A stretch of DNA of 40,736 bases from Treponema sp. (lineage in GTDB: Bacteria > Spirochaetota > Spirochaetia > Treponematales > Breznakiellaceae), in the NCBI GenBank assembly GCA_031266095.1, contig JAISBR010000072.1:1-40736 (forward strand). Reading direction: 5' to 3'. The notes under the pieces are model-generated. The model saw nothing but the letters and a program-made list of their open reading frames with translations. It did not search any database and had not been told where the DNA came from. This document shows, piece by piece, positions 32,506 through 39,923 of the stretch (position 1 is its first letter; every line of letters starts with the position of its first letter). The position numbers and the translations under genes were made by a program.

Positions 32506-33644
32506 GTTCTTACCTCAACGATATAGCCGTCATTGGCGCTCCATGAGAGAAAGACCGAATCCTTCCAGAGGATGTCCGGCCCCTCGTCGGAATAGTTGGC
32601 GTGCTGCTTGATCACCCTGATGAGGGTTTTATTCACCACCTTAACGTAGAACTTGGTCTGGAAGCCCGAGTAGATGGGCTCGTCCACCGTGCCCTGGAAA
32701 AGGTTGATGTCCTCCCGCTTGGTGGCGGGCCGGTCCTTGGTGATGACGATTTTTTCCGGCCTGATGGTAAAGCTCACATTCTGGCCGATCCGCACATCAT
32801 CCACGGTAGTCACCTTGATCCGTCCCAGTTCCGGAATATCCAACTCCACCATGTACTCCGCCGTTTCCGCGCCGGAGGCGGACCGGTTCATCCTTTCAGC
32901 CTTGACCACTGTGGCGTCAAAGAGATTGGTCTCGCCGATAAAGCGGGCCGCAAAATCCGTGGCCGGACTTTCGTAAATCTCGTGGGGACTGCCGATCTGC
33001 AGCACATCACCCTGGTTCATCACCGCCAAGCGGTCTGAAACCGAAAGGGCCTCCTGCTGGTCATGGGTAACGTAAATGAAGGTGATGCCGATTTTGTCGT
33101 GGATCTGATCCAGTTCGATAAGCATGTGCTGCCGGAGCTTGGCGTCCAGCGCGGAAAGAGGCTCGTCCAGCAGCAGCACCTGCGGCTCATTGATGAGCGC
33201 CCTGGCAATGGCAACCCGCTGCTTCTGACCGCCCGAAAGCTGATTGGGCTTTTTCTGGGCATGGCCCTCAAGCTGCACCAGGCGGAGGTACTCGTTAACT
33301 TTGGATTCGGTTTCACCGGCGGGGGCCTTTTTGACCCGCATGGAAAAGGCCACGTTTTCAAACACCGTCAGGTGAGGAAACAAAGCATAATTCTGGAAGA
33401 CCGTATTGGCCTGCCGCCGGTTGGGGGGAAGGTGAATCACATCGCTTCCATCAAAAGTAACCGTCCCCGAATCGGGGTACTCAAAACCCGCGATAATCCG
33501 CAGAAGGGTCGTTTTTCCGCATCCTGAAGGCCCCAGGAGGGAAAAAAACTCCCCTTTCTTAATCTCAAGGCTCACATTGTTGAGCGCCCTGAAATCACCA
33601 AAGGACTTGGAAAGCCCCTCGATAACCACATCGCTGCCTTTCAA
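32502..33644 (-). CDS. potA: Polyamine ABC transporter ATPase PotA
   Basis: The 380-residue protein has Walker A GPSGCGKTT (about 38-46), Q-loop QNYALFPHLT, signature LSGGQKQRVAIARAL (about 134-148), Walker B VLLLDEP, and switch His in VTHDQQEALS. A C-terminal TOBE-type domain starts near 285. The first codon is TTG 33644, with GGAAG 7 bases upstream. It is the first gene of the potABC unit and has a promoter at 33746-33774 on the minus strand. Confidence 0.94.
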   Translation of the reverse strand: MKGSDVVIEGLSKSFGDFRALNNVSLEIKKGEFFSLLGPSGCGKTTLLRIIAGFEYPDSGTVTFDGSDVIHLPPNRRQANTVFQNYALFPHLTVFENVAFSMRVKKAPAGETESKVNEYLRLVQLEGHAQKKPNQLSGGQKQRVAIARALINEPQVLLLDEPLSALDAKLRQHMLIELDQIHDKIGITFIYVTHDQQEALSVSDRLAVMNQGDVLQIGSPHEIYESPATDFAARFIGETNLFDATVVKAERMNRSASGAETAEYMVELDIPELGRIKVTTVDDVRIGQNVSFTIRPEKIVITKDRPATKREDINLFQGTVDEPIYSGFQTKFYVKVVNKTLIRVIKQHANYSDEGPDILWKDSVFLSWSANDGYIVEVRT

Positions 33645-33745
33645 TATGTTACTTCCAGCCTCCTTTCAGGCAAGATACAGCCATCCTTCAACGCGGCAAC
33701 CCATGCCGGCGCAGCCCCTCCACCGTGACTTGTATTTCTAAGGGT

Positions 33746-33774
33746 ACAATGCGGATTTTCGCCCTTATTGTCAA
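33746..33774 (-). promoter_or_regulatory. Promoter of the potABC operon
   Basis: On the minus strand a perfect TTGACA (33769-33774), 17 bases, and CATTGT (33746-33751). The -10 is poor, so the activity may depend on an activator. The leader to the potA start is about 95 bases. Confidence 0.45.
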
Positions 33775-33800
33775 CTGGTTTTGGAAAGAATCTCAAAATT

Positions 33801-33930
33801 GAGCCTCTCGCAAAACTCGGTTAGTTTTGCCGCGGCTCTTGCGGTTTCCCGCCAACGAACCTTCGGTTCGCAGGCTGCGAAACACGCATTTTAAGCGGAC
33901 GCTCTTTCAAAACTGAAATTTTGAAAGAGC
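33801..33930. repeat. Composite hairpin repeat
   Basis: The segment holds GCAAAACT / AGTTTTGC within GAGCC / GGCTC (33801-33838), CGAACC-TTC-GGTTCG near 33856-33870, and a perfect 12-bp stem GCTCTTTCAAAA (33901-33930). The pieces resemble the dispersed family and the composite at 8540-8676. It sits between divergent potA and apt. Confidence 0.7.
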
Positions 33931-33939
33931 CTCAATTCA

Positions 33940-33968
33940 TTGACAATACGGCTCCATCGTACTACACT
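33940..33968 (+). promoter_or_regulatory. Promoter of apt
   Basis: A perfect TTGACA (33940-33945), exactly 17 bases, and TACACT (33963-33968). The leader is about 48 bases with AAAGAGG before ATG 34023. Confidence 0.65.
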
Positions 33969-34022
33969 TACTCCGGCATGAAGAAGCGGCGCAAAGATAT
34001 CTTTACATAAAGAGGTGATAGG

Positions 34023-34553
34023 ATGGGTTCTTTAAATCTCGATGACTATATCAGAAAAATTCCTGATTTTCCCAAAAAAGGTATTCTTTTTTATGACATT
34101 ACCAGTATTCTGACAGCGCCTGAGGCTTTCAATTACTGTATTGAAGCCATGGTAGACATTTACAAGGCTAAGAATATTGACGCTGTAGCGGCCATTGAGG
34201 CCAGGGGCTTTGTATTTGCCGCGCCCTTCGCCGTCCGCATGGGTATACCCCTCCTCCTGATACGGAAAGCGGGAAAACTGCCGGGCATCACACTGAAAAA
34301 AAAATACGATCTTGAATACGCCCAGGCGGAGATAGAAATCCATAAGGAGGATGTCCCTGCGGGTAAGCGGGTCCTCTTACTGGATGATCTTATCGCCACC
34401 GGTGGAACCCTCAACGCCGCCCGGTCTTTGATCCAGGCCGGCGGCGCGGAAGTGCCGGATATTTTCGGCGTGGTGGGGCTTCCTGTCCTCAACTATGAAA
34501 AGATCCTCGCCCCCACCCCGGTGCGCACCCTCGTTAACTATCATTCCGAGTAA
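34023..34553 (+). CDS. apt: Adenine phosphoribosyltransferase
   Basis: The 176-residue protein has the family's PDFPKKGILFYDITSIL near 13-29, EARGFVFAAPFA, RKAGKLPG and the PRPP-binding VLLLDDLIATGGT near 117-129. It converts adenine and PRPP to AMP, salvaging the adenine released by MtnN. AGAGGTGATAGG is the ribosome site. Length is standard. Confidence 0.96.
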   Translation: MGSLNLDDYIRKIPDFPKKGILFYDITSILTAPEAFNYCIEAMVDIYKAKNIDAVAAIEARGFVFAAPFAVRMGIPLLLIRKAGKLPGITLKKKYDLEYAQAEIEIHKEDVPAGKRVLLLDDLIATGGTLNAARSLIQAGGAEVPDIFGVVGLPVLNYEKILAPTPVRTLVNYHSE

Positions 34554-34616
34554 TGCTGCTTCCATTTACTATTATGGGCCGGATCAGCCGGCTGCCCAAG
34601 TATGGACCGTCCGGCC

Positions 34617-34643
34617 ATGGTTAGATTTAACGTGGCGCAATTC
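34617..34643. repeat. 27-bp dispersed repeat, copy B
   Basis: This matches 11846-11872 with one difference (ATGG versus ATGC at the start). It ends 6 bases before a -35-like TTGCCG, as at copy A. It lies in the 132-bp gap between apt and the ATPase gene. Confidence 0.85.
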
Positions 34644-34649
34644 ACCGGC

Positions 34650-34679
34650 TTGCCGGGGTACGAGGCGGGTTATTATAAT
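34650..34679 (+). promoter_or_regulatory. Promoter of the AAA/PD-(D/E)XK gene
   Basis: TTGCCG (34650-34655), 18 bases and a consensus TATAAT (34674-34679). The ATG follows 6 bases later, so the transcript could begin at or next to the start codon. Confidence 0.5.
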
Positions 34680-34685
34680 GAAACT

Positions 34686-36260
34686 ATGCAGGAAAAAACC
34701 AAGCGGCCGGTACGTTTTTTTAATACCACCGGCCCCTGTAACCCGTGGGATCATTATATGCTGCCTTCGGCGGATCGCCTGGTAGGCGCGCAGCTTCACC
34801 GGTATATTCGGGACAACCTTTACTGGGTCCTCCACGCTCCTCGGCAGACAGGGAAGACCACGTTTCTGCAGTCCTGGATGCGGGAAATAAACGCCGGGGA
34901 CGAGGCGCTTGCCTGTTATGTGAGCTTAGAGCGGTGCCAGGGTATAGCCGATCCTACGCGGGCTATGCCGGAAATATGTGAATCAATATACAAGCACGCG
35001 AAAGAATACGGTTTGCCGGTTCCCCGTACTACTACACAAAATCCAGGCAGTATGCTGAATGATACACTGGTTCATTGGGCTGAAGTAAGCGCGCCGAAAC
35101 TTCTTATCGTTCTCTTTGATGAGACCGACGTATTAACCGGAGACTCACTCATAAGTTTTTTGCGGCAGCTGCGGGACGGATTCGCCGGGCGGGGAGTGGG
35201 AAAGTTTCCGGTATCTATTGCCCTGGCAGGCATAAGGGATTTGAAAGACTACATCACAGCGGCCAAAGAAGGCGTTCCCGTCAACCCCGGCTCTCCCTTC
35301 AACATAAAGAGCGATTCAGCCGTGATTGGTAATTTTTCTCAGGATGATGCAAAACACCTGTTTGCCCAGCGGACCAAAGAAACCGGGCAGGAAATTACCG
35401 GCGAGGCGCTGGAGTATGTGTGGGACCAGAGCCGGGGGCAGCCCTGGATCGTCAACTCTCTTTTTATGCGGGCCACCATGCGGATACTGAACGAAGATAA
35501 CTATGAGACGGTAAATCTGCGGCATATCCAGGAGGCCCGGGAACAGATGGTTCTGGCCCGGGAAACCCACCTGGAATCCCTAGCCTACCGGTTGGAAGAT
35601 CCGCGGATTCGGAAAGTTATAGAGACTATCATGGCAGGCGGCTCTGACCCCAGCCTGGCGGACAGTGAAGGATTCCTTCTGTGTGAAGATTTGGGTTTAG
35701 TGTCGAGGGAACGGGGAACGCTGGTGGTAGCTAATCCAATTTACCGGGAAGCGCTGGCCCGGCAGATGACCTGTGGGACACAGGCGGCAGTACCCGAACC
35801 TGAGTGGCGGTGGGAAAAACTTGATGGGGCACTGGATATGGAACGACTGATGAAGGAGTTCCAGCAATTCTGGCGCGAGAACTCTGAGGTTTGGGAGCGG
35901 AAGTCAAATTACACGGAGGCGTTTCCGCATTTATTACTACAGGCGTTTTTACAGCGGGTACTAAACGGCGGCGGGCAGATAGAGCGGGAGTATGCGGCAG
36001 GGCGAGGGCGGATGGATCTATGCGTGGAATATAAAGGAAAACGATACATCATAGAAATTAAATTGATATATGAATACAGTGATCCCGCCCGTGTACAGGA
36101 ACAGGGGCTGGAACAGATAAAGCGCTACCGCGACAAGATAGGTGGAGATGCTGGGGCATATCTGGTAATATTCGACCGGCGGGGCAAGGCGAAACAGCTG
36201 CCGTGGTCAGAACGGCTTAGCTGGATCGAGACGGAAGGCATTACGATTATTGGAGGGTGA
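34686..36260 (+). CDS. AAA ATPase with C-terminal PD-(D/E)XK nuclease-like domain
   Basis: The 524-residue protein starts MQEKTKRPVRFFNTTG. It has a Walker A APRQTGKTTF near 51-60, a Walker B LLIVLFDETDVL near 135-146, a long helical middle, and a C-terminal PD-(D/E)XK core GRGRMDLCVEYKGKRYIIEIK (Asp, then Glu-x-Lys). Many gut anaerobes and spirochaetes carry such AAA-like plus DUF-type nuclease proteins with unknown roles, often near defence or mobile genes. ATG 34686 lacks a ribosome binding site; an ATG at 34617 would start in the 27-bp repeat. Confidence 0.85.
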   Translation: MQEKTKRPVRFFNTTGPCNPWDHYMLPSADRLVGAQLHRYIRDNLYWVLHAPRQTGKTTFLQSWMREINAGDEALACYVSLERCQGIADPTRAMPEICESIYKHAKEYGLPVPRTTTQNPGSMLNDTLVHWAEVSAPKLLIVLFDETDVLTGDSLISFLRQLRDGFAGRGVGKFPVSIALAGIRDLKDYITAAKEGVPVNPGSPFNIKSDSAVIGNFSQDDAKHLFAQRTKETGQEITGEALEYVWDQSRGQPWIVNSLFMRATMRILNEDNYETVNLRHIQEAREQMVLARETHLESLAYRLEDPRIRKVIETIMAGGSDPSLADSEGFLLCEDLGLVSRERGTLVVANPIYREALARQMTCGTQAAVPEPEWRWEKLDGALDMERLMKEFQQFWRENSEVWERKSNYTEAFPHLLLQAFLQRVLNGGGQIEREYAAGRGRMDLCVEYKGKRYIIEIKLIYEYSDPARVQEQGLEQIKRYRDKIGGDAGAYLVIFDRRGKAKQLPWSERLSWIETEGITIIGG

Positions 36261-36282
36261 AAAGAGTCATCTAAAAAATTAC

Positions 36283-36307
36283 AAACAGGTAAAATATTCA
36301 CCTGTTT
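36283..36307 (-). terminator. Intrinsic terminator of the YidC-fusion gene
   Basis: AAACAGGT and ACCTGTTT pair over 8 bp around a 9-base loop. On the minus strand, a T-rich run (TAATTTTTTAG) follows the stem. It lies 25 bases past the fusion gene stop and 23 past the convergent ATPase gene. Confidence 0.65.
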
Positions 36308-36331
36308 CCATAATTCTTCGCGAAGCGGGAA

Positions 36332-38215
36332 CTACGGGAAGATCAGGCGCGATATAATATATCGTCCGCCGGCCTCGCCGCTTCGTCCGGGGTAGAACAG
36401 ATACTCTCCGATCGCGCTATTAATAGTCTCATGATATTTATCAGGATTGCCGAGCATATCCGCCGCCACCCCCGGCAATTCGGAAAGATTTGACATCTCA
36501 ATTGACACGCCGAGTTTGCCGCGCAATGTGACATCAAGCGGCTCAATACCCAGTTTGTGATACTCGCTGTTCATAATTTTCATAGGCGTGTTGATATAAA
36601 TTGCCGGCTTCTTGGTGCAATACGAAAACTCATACGCAATATTTGACCAATCAGTTATCAGTATATCTGATTGATAAATTGAATCATTTGAGAGAAAATC
36701 ACCGTCAAACGAAAGATTTTCAAACCTGAATCTGGCTGTTATGGCCTGCCACTTCTCCGGGAAACGCTTTATGTATTCCGGGTGCGGACGTACTATGATT
36801 TTATAATCATTGACAAGCAGGGAAATTATTTCCTCAAGGCAACTGTCGAGAATATTTCCGCCTGACCAGGACGGAGCGATAAGAATCTGCGGCTCACTGC
36901 TTCCGCGTTTTGGCAATTCCGCGTACATTCTCAACAGTTTATCGATTTGACCGTAACCGCATTTAACAAGCCGTTTGGGAGGCAGGTTGTACAACTGCTC
37001 CGTACGGCGGATTTCTTCAATTTGATGCTGCCCGACGCACAACACCGTGTCGAAGTAGTCAAGCGCGCCCTCACGCAGAATCATCAGGCTCGTAAAATGG
37101 TGATAAGTAAACACATATTCGATATTCGGTTCCACAACCGAACGTTTAACATGATACTGCTGCAAGTTAGGCGCGGTCATTACGACCATAGCGACAGTGT
37201 GAAGATTGAGCATAAACGTGATCGCTTTCTTTTCTCCGATGTAATACGTTTCAAAACGCTCACGGTTTGTTTGCAGTAGTTTATCATCAGGGTCATTAGT
37301 GACGTAATGTACGGCTATATCCGAATTGCCCAGTACATAGTCGATTATCTCCGAGAAATACTTGTACTGTCCTCCGATTACCGAATAGAACATTAGCTTG
37401 TTTGCATCGGAGCAGGCGTAGAACCGTTTGACCGACTCGTTCTCAAGGGCAGTAAGTTCCCGCCGCCTTACGCGTCCGGCTTTGCGCTCCTCGCGGCTTA
37501 CTTTGGGCGGAGGGATAAGCAGTTCCGGCGCGACAAGTTTTTGGGGATTATATATACCGTTCGCGGCGAATGCGGCGGCAATACTCAGCGTATTGCTAAA
37601 AAACCAATAGAGGCCGATACCACCGGGCATAACCAGCGGAAAATACAGCGAGAACGCAATTATGACAAGTGACATTCCCCATTTGCCCCAAAAACGCATC
37701 CGTCTTTGCGCGGGATTCAGGCGGTTCTGTACCAGGCATAAAAGATATGAAGATGTCCCCGACAACGCCGCGATCAGCGCATACGGCGCCACTCCGCCGG
37801 AAAACGGCTGAACGTTCAGATCAAATCCCATAAACCGGGAACTGAAGTCGGCACTCCTGATATGTTCGTATGGATTACGAATTACCGCAACCATTCCGAA
37901 TAGCAGCAAGAGCTGAACAAGCAGGGGCACAAGGCCGCTCAGCGGAGAGTATTTCTCTCTTGTGTACAGCTGATATTGTTCCTCGTTTATCCGCTCGCGG
38001 TCACCATAGTGAGTCCGCCGAATATGCTCTAACTCCGGCTGTAATTGCAATAAGCGAATGGAATTTTTTTGAGCCGACAGCGTCAGCGGAAATGTTATCA
38101 ATTTCGCCGCCAGCGCGAAAAACAATATGGAAAGTCCGTAGCTCCCGGTAATTGCATATCCGAGACGCATAATCCAGCCAAGCGGGGCAGCGAGAATATT
38201 TATGAATGCGTGCAA
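36332..38215 (-). CDS. YidC/Oxa1-like insertase fused to CDP-glycerol glycerophosphotransferase-like domain
   Basis: Residues 1-225 of the 627-residue protein match the YidC/Oxa1 core. TM1 YGLSILFFALAAKLITFPLT has Lys38 where insertases have the groove Arg. The loop reads LQLQPELEHIRRTHYGDRERI, followed by PLSGLVPLLVQLLLLFGMV and a final PGGIGLYWFFSNTLSI. After a basic linker (235-255), residues 265-625 look like the teichoic-acid polymerase family: EYVFTYHHFTSLMILREGALDYFDT, IAPSWSGGN, KIIVRPHPEY, and SDILITDWSNIAYEFSYC. This would place a glycerophosphotransferase-type enzyme on an insertase-like anchor. The start is TTG 38215 directly after an in-frame TAA, so the N terminus is uncertain. 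The gene is somewhat AT-richer than its surroundings. Confidence 0.85.
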   Translation of the reverse strand: MHAFINILAAPLGWIMRLGYAITGSYGLSILFFALAAKLITFPLTLSAQKNSIRLLQLQPELEHIRRTHYGDRERINEEQYQLYTREKYSPLSGLVPLLVQLLLLFGMVAVIRNPYEHIRSADFSSRFMGFDLNVQPFSGGVAPYALIAALSGTSSYLLCLVQNRLNPAQRRMRFWGKWGMSLVIIAFSLYFPLVMPGGIGLYWFFSNTLSIAAAFAANGIYNPQKLVAPELLIPPPKVSREERKAGRVRRRELTALENESVKRFYACSDANKLMFYSVIGGQYKYFSEIIDYVLGNSDIAVHYVTNDPDDKLLQTNRERFETYYIGEKKAITFMLNLHTVAMVVMTAPNLQQYHVKRSVVEPNIEYVFTYHHFTSLMILREGALDYFDTVLCVGQHQIEEIRRTEQLYNLPPKRLVKCGYGQIDKLLRMYAELPKRGSSEPQILIAPSWSGGNILDSCLEEIISLLVNDYKIIVRPHPEYIKRFPEKWQAITARFRFENLSFDGDFLSNDSIYQSDILITDWSNIAYEFSYCTKKPAIYINTPMKIMNSEYHKLGIEPLDVTLRGKLGVSIEMSNLSELPGVAADMLGNPDKYHETINSAIGEYLFYPGRSGEAGGRYIISRLIFP

Positions 38216-38337
38216 TTAAACTGCCCTGTCAACGGTTTTCTTGAAGCGATTTCTTCTTTGGCGAAACCTTATCCCGAGCCATCCTGGCCTTATTCCCGGA
38301 TAAGTTCTTAATGCCCTGGAACCTTACTTCGCGACGC

Positions 38338-39918
38338 TCATTCCGCGACTATCTTCCAACTACCGATATTGCGTTTTTCAAAATCAAAGTCTACGCCTAT
38401 CTTGAACAGTTTTTTTCCGCCACCCTTCCATTGCAATAAATATTCCTTATGGTCAATTTGACGTACGGCTTCTTCCGCGGTTCCGTTCAATTTAAATTCA
38501 AAACAATACACGTATTGTTTTGTTTCCGCCAGCGTGTCTATCCGCCCGGCGGCGGTCCGTACTTCCGAGCGGCAGTACAGGCCCAACATTCTGAATATCA
38601 GGTGTACAATGGTCTGATAATACTTCTCATCTTTCAACTGGATGTCGTAGGGGATGACCGCAAAAAAGGGCGGAAGCCCGTTCATCGCCGTTTCTATATC
38701 CCCCCTGATCAAAGCTTTGGGCAGCGTTGTTGCCAGGGCATTCACATCCATGGCGGACACGTGGATATACTCTTCGAGCAGCGCGTTGGCAAAGGCGGAA
38801 CGGACTTCCTCATTGGGATAGTCCAGGGTATATTCATGAAATTCTCTGTCGTAATTTACGATGGTTAAATATCCTGACTGGTACAGCACCGCCAGAGCGT
38901 CCATATTATCAACATTAAACTTTTGCATGGCCGCAAGGGTAAAGACGCTTTTTTCCAGGCCCAGAATATCTATCTTTTGTTTTTCTATCAGCTTGATAAG
39001 AAAGGTAGGCGTGCCGGTGGAAAACCAATAGGTTTCAAACTTGCCGTGGTTGAAAAAATGATTCAAAAGTCCAAAAGGATTATAGACCGTCTCCACATAT
39101 TCTGAAAAACGATACCCATTGTAAAACTGTTTTATCCTGGCAAGGTATTCGTTCTTGTCAATATTATTTTCCTGTACCACTTCGTCTATTTCGGGCTGAA
39201 AATTGCTTTCCAACTCTCCCTGGGTAATGCCGCAAATGTCATAAAAATCAGGGTTCAGGGAAATATCGGCAAGGTTGTTCAGGTCGGAAAATACACTGAC
39301 CTGCGAAAATTTGGTAACGCCGGTCAAAAACCCCATTCGCAGATATTCGTCCGATGACTTTAACACGCCATAAAAGGATTTGAGGATATTCCTCAGTTCA
39401 CTGTGCGTTTCAGGTAAATCAATGGTCGAGAGCAGGGGTTTGTCATATTCGTCGATGATAACCACCGCTTTCTGCCCATAATTTTGGGACATATCCCGAA
39501 TCAAATTGGCAAATTGATCCGGCAGCATTTCTCCCCGTAAAGCAAGGCCGGCTTTGGACGCGGTATTCGATAATATGTTTCGAAGTACCGATTTGAGAGT
39601 ATCCGCTCCTTCGGTATAATTGCCCGGATTAAGGTCGATGCGGATAACCGGGTGTTTTTTCCACTCCCATTCCAGGGAATCTATGGCCAGGGGCAGCTGC
39701 CCCGCAATGCCGTCAAAGAGTTCCCGCCTCCCCTCAAAAAGCGCGCCCAGAGTTGAACACAGAAGGGACTTCCCAAAACGCCGGGGCCGGGACAGGAAAA
39801 AATAGCGTCCCGATCCGGTTACAAGATCGTGGATTCGGGCGGTTTTATCCACATACACAAAGCCGTCTTCGCGGATTGAGACAAAATCCTGTATGCCAAT
39901 AGGCAGTTTACGCTTCAT
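38338..39918 (-). CDS. AAA-ATPase_like protein with C-terminal DUF1703 nuclease-like domain
   Basis: In this 526-residue protein, the N-terminal AAA-ATPase_like domain has KLPIGIQDFVSIREDGFVYVDKT and Walker A SRPRRFGKSLL near 43-53. Walker B is VVIIDEYDKPLL near 153-164. The C-terminal half has the family's FYNGYRFSEYVETVYNPFGLLN and a PD-(D/E)XK-like YCFEFKLNGTAEEAV. The architecture (PF09820 plus PF08011) is greatly expanded in gut and oral anaerobes; its function is not known. It is unlike the ATPase at 34686 in detail. It begins 5 bp after the helicase gene on the same strand. Confidence 0.92.
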   Translation of the reverse strand: MKRKLPIGIQDFVSIREDGFVYVDKTARIHDLVTGSGRYFFLSRPRRFGKSLLCSTLGALFEGRRELFDGIAGQLPLAIDSLEWEWKKHPVIRIDLNPGNYTEGADTLKSVLRNILSNTASKAGLALRGEMLPDQFANLIRDMSQNYGQKAVVIIDEYDKPLLSTIDLPETHSELRNILKSFYGVLKSSDEYLRMGFLTGVTKFSQVSVFSDLNNLADISLNPDFYDICGITQGELESNFQPEIDEVVQENNIDKNEYLARIKQFYNGYRFSEYVETVYNPFGLLNHFFNHGKFETYWFSTGTPTFLIKLIEKQKIDILGLEKSVFTLAAMQKFNVDNMDALAVLYQSGYLTIVNYDREFHEYTLDYPNEEVRSAFANALLEEYIHVSAMDVNALATTLPKALIRGDIETAMNGLPPFFAVIPYDIQLKDEKYYQTIVHLIFRMLGLYCRSEVRTAAGRIDTLAETKQYVYCFEFKLNGTAEEAVRQIDHKEYLLQWKGGGKKLFKIGVDFDFEKRNIGSWKIVAE

Positions 39919-39923
39919 GGTTT

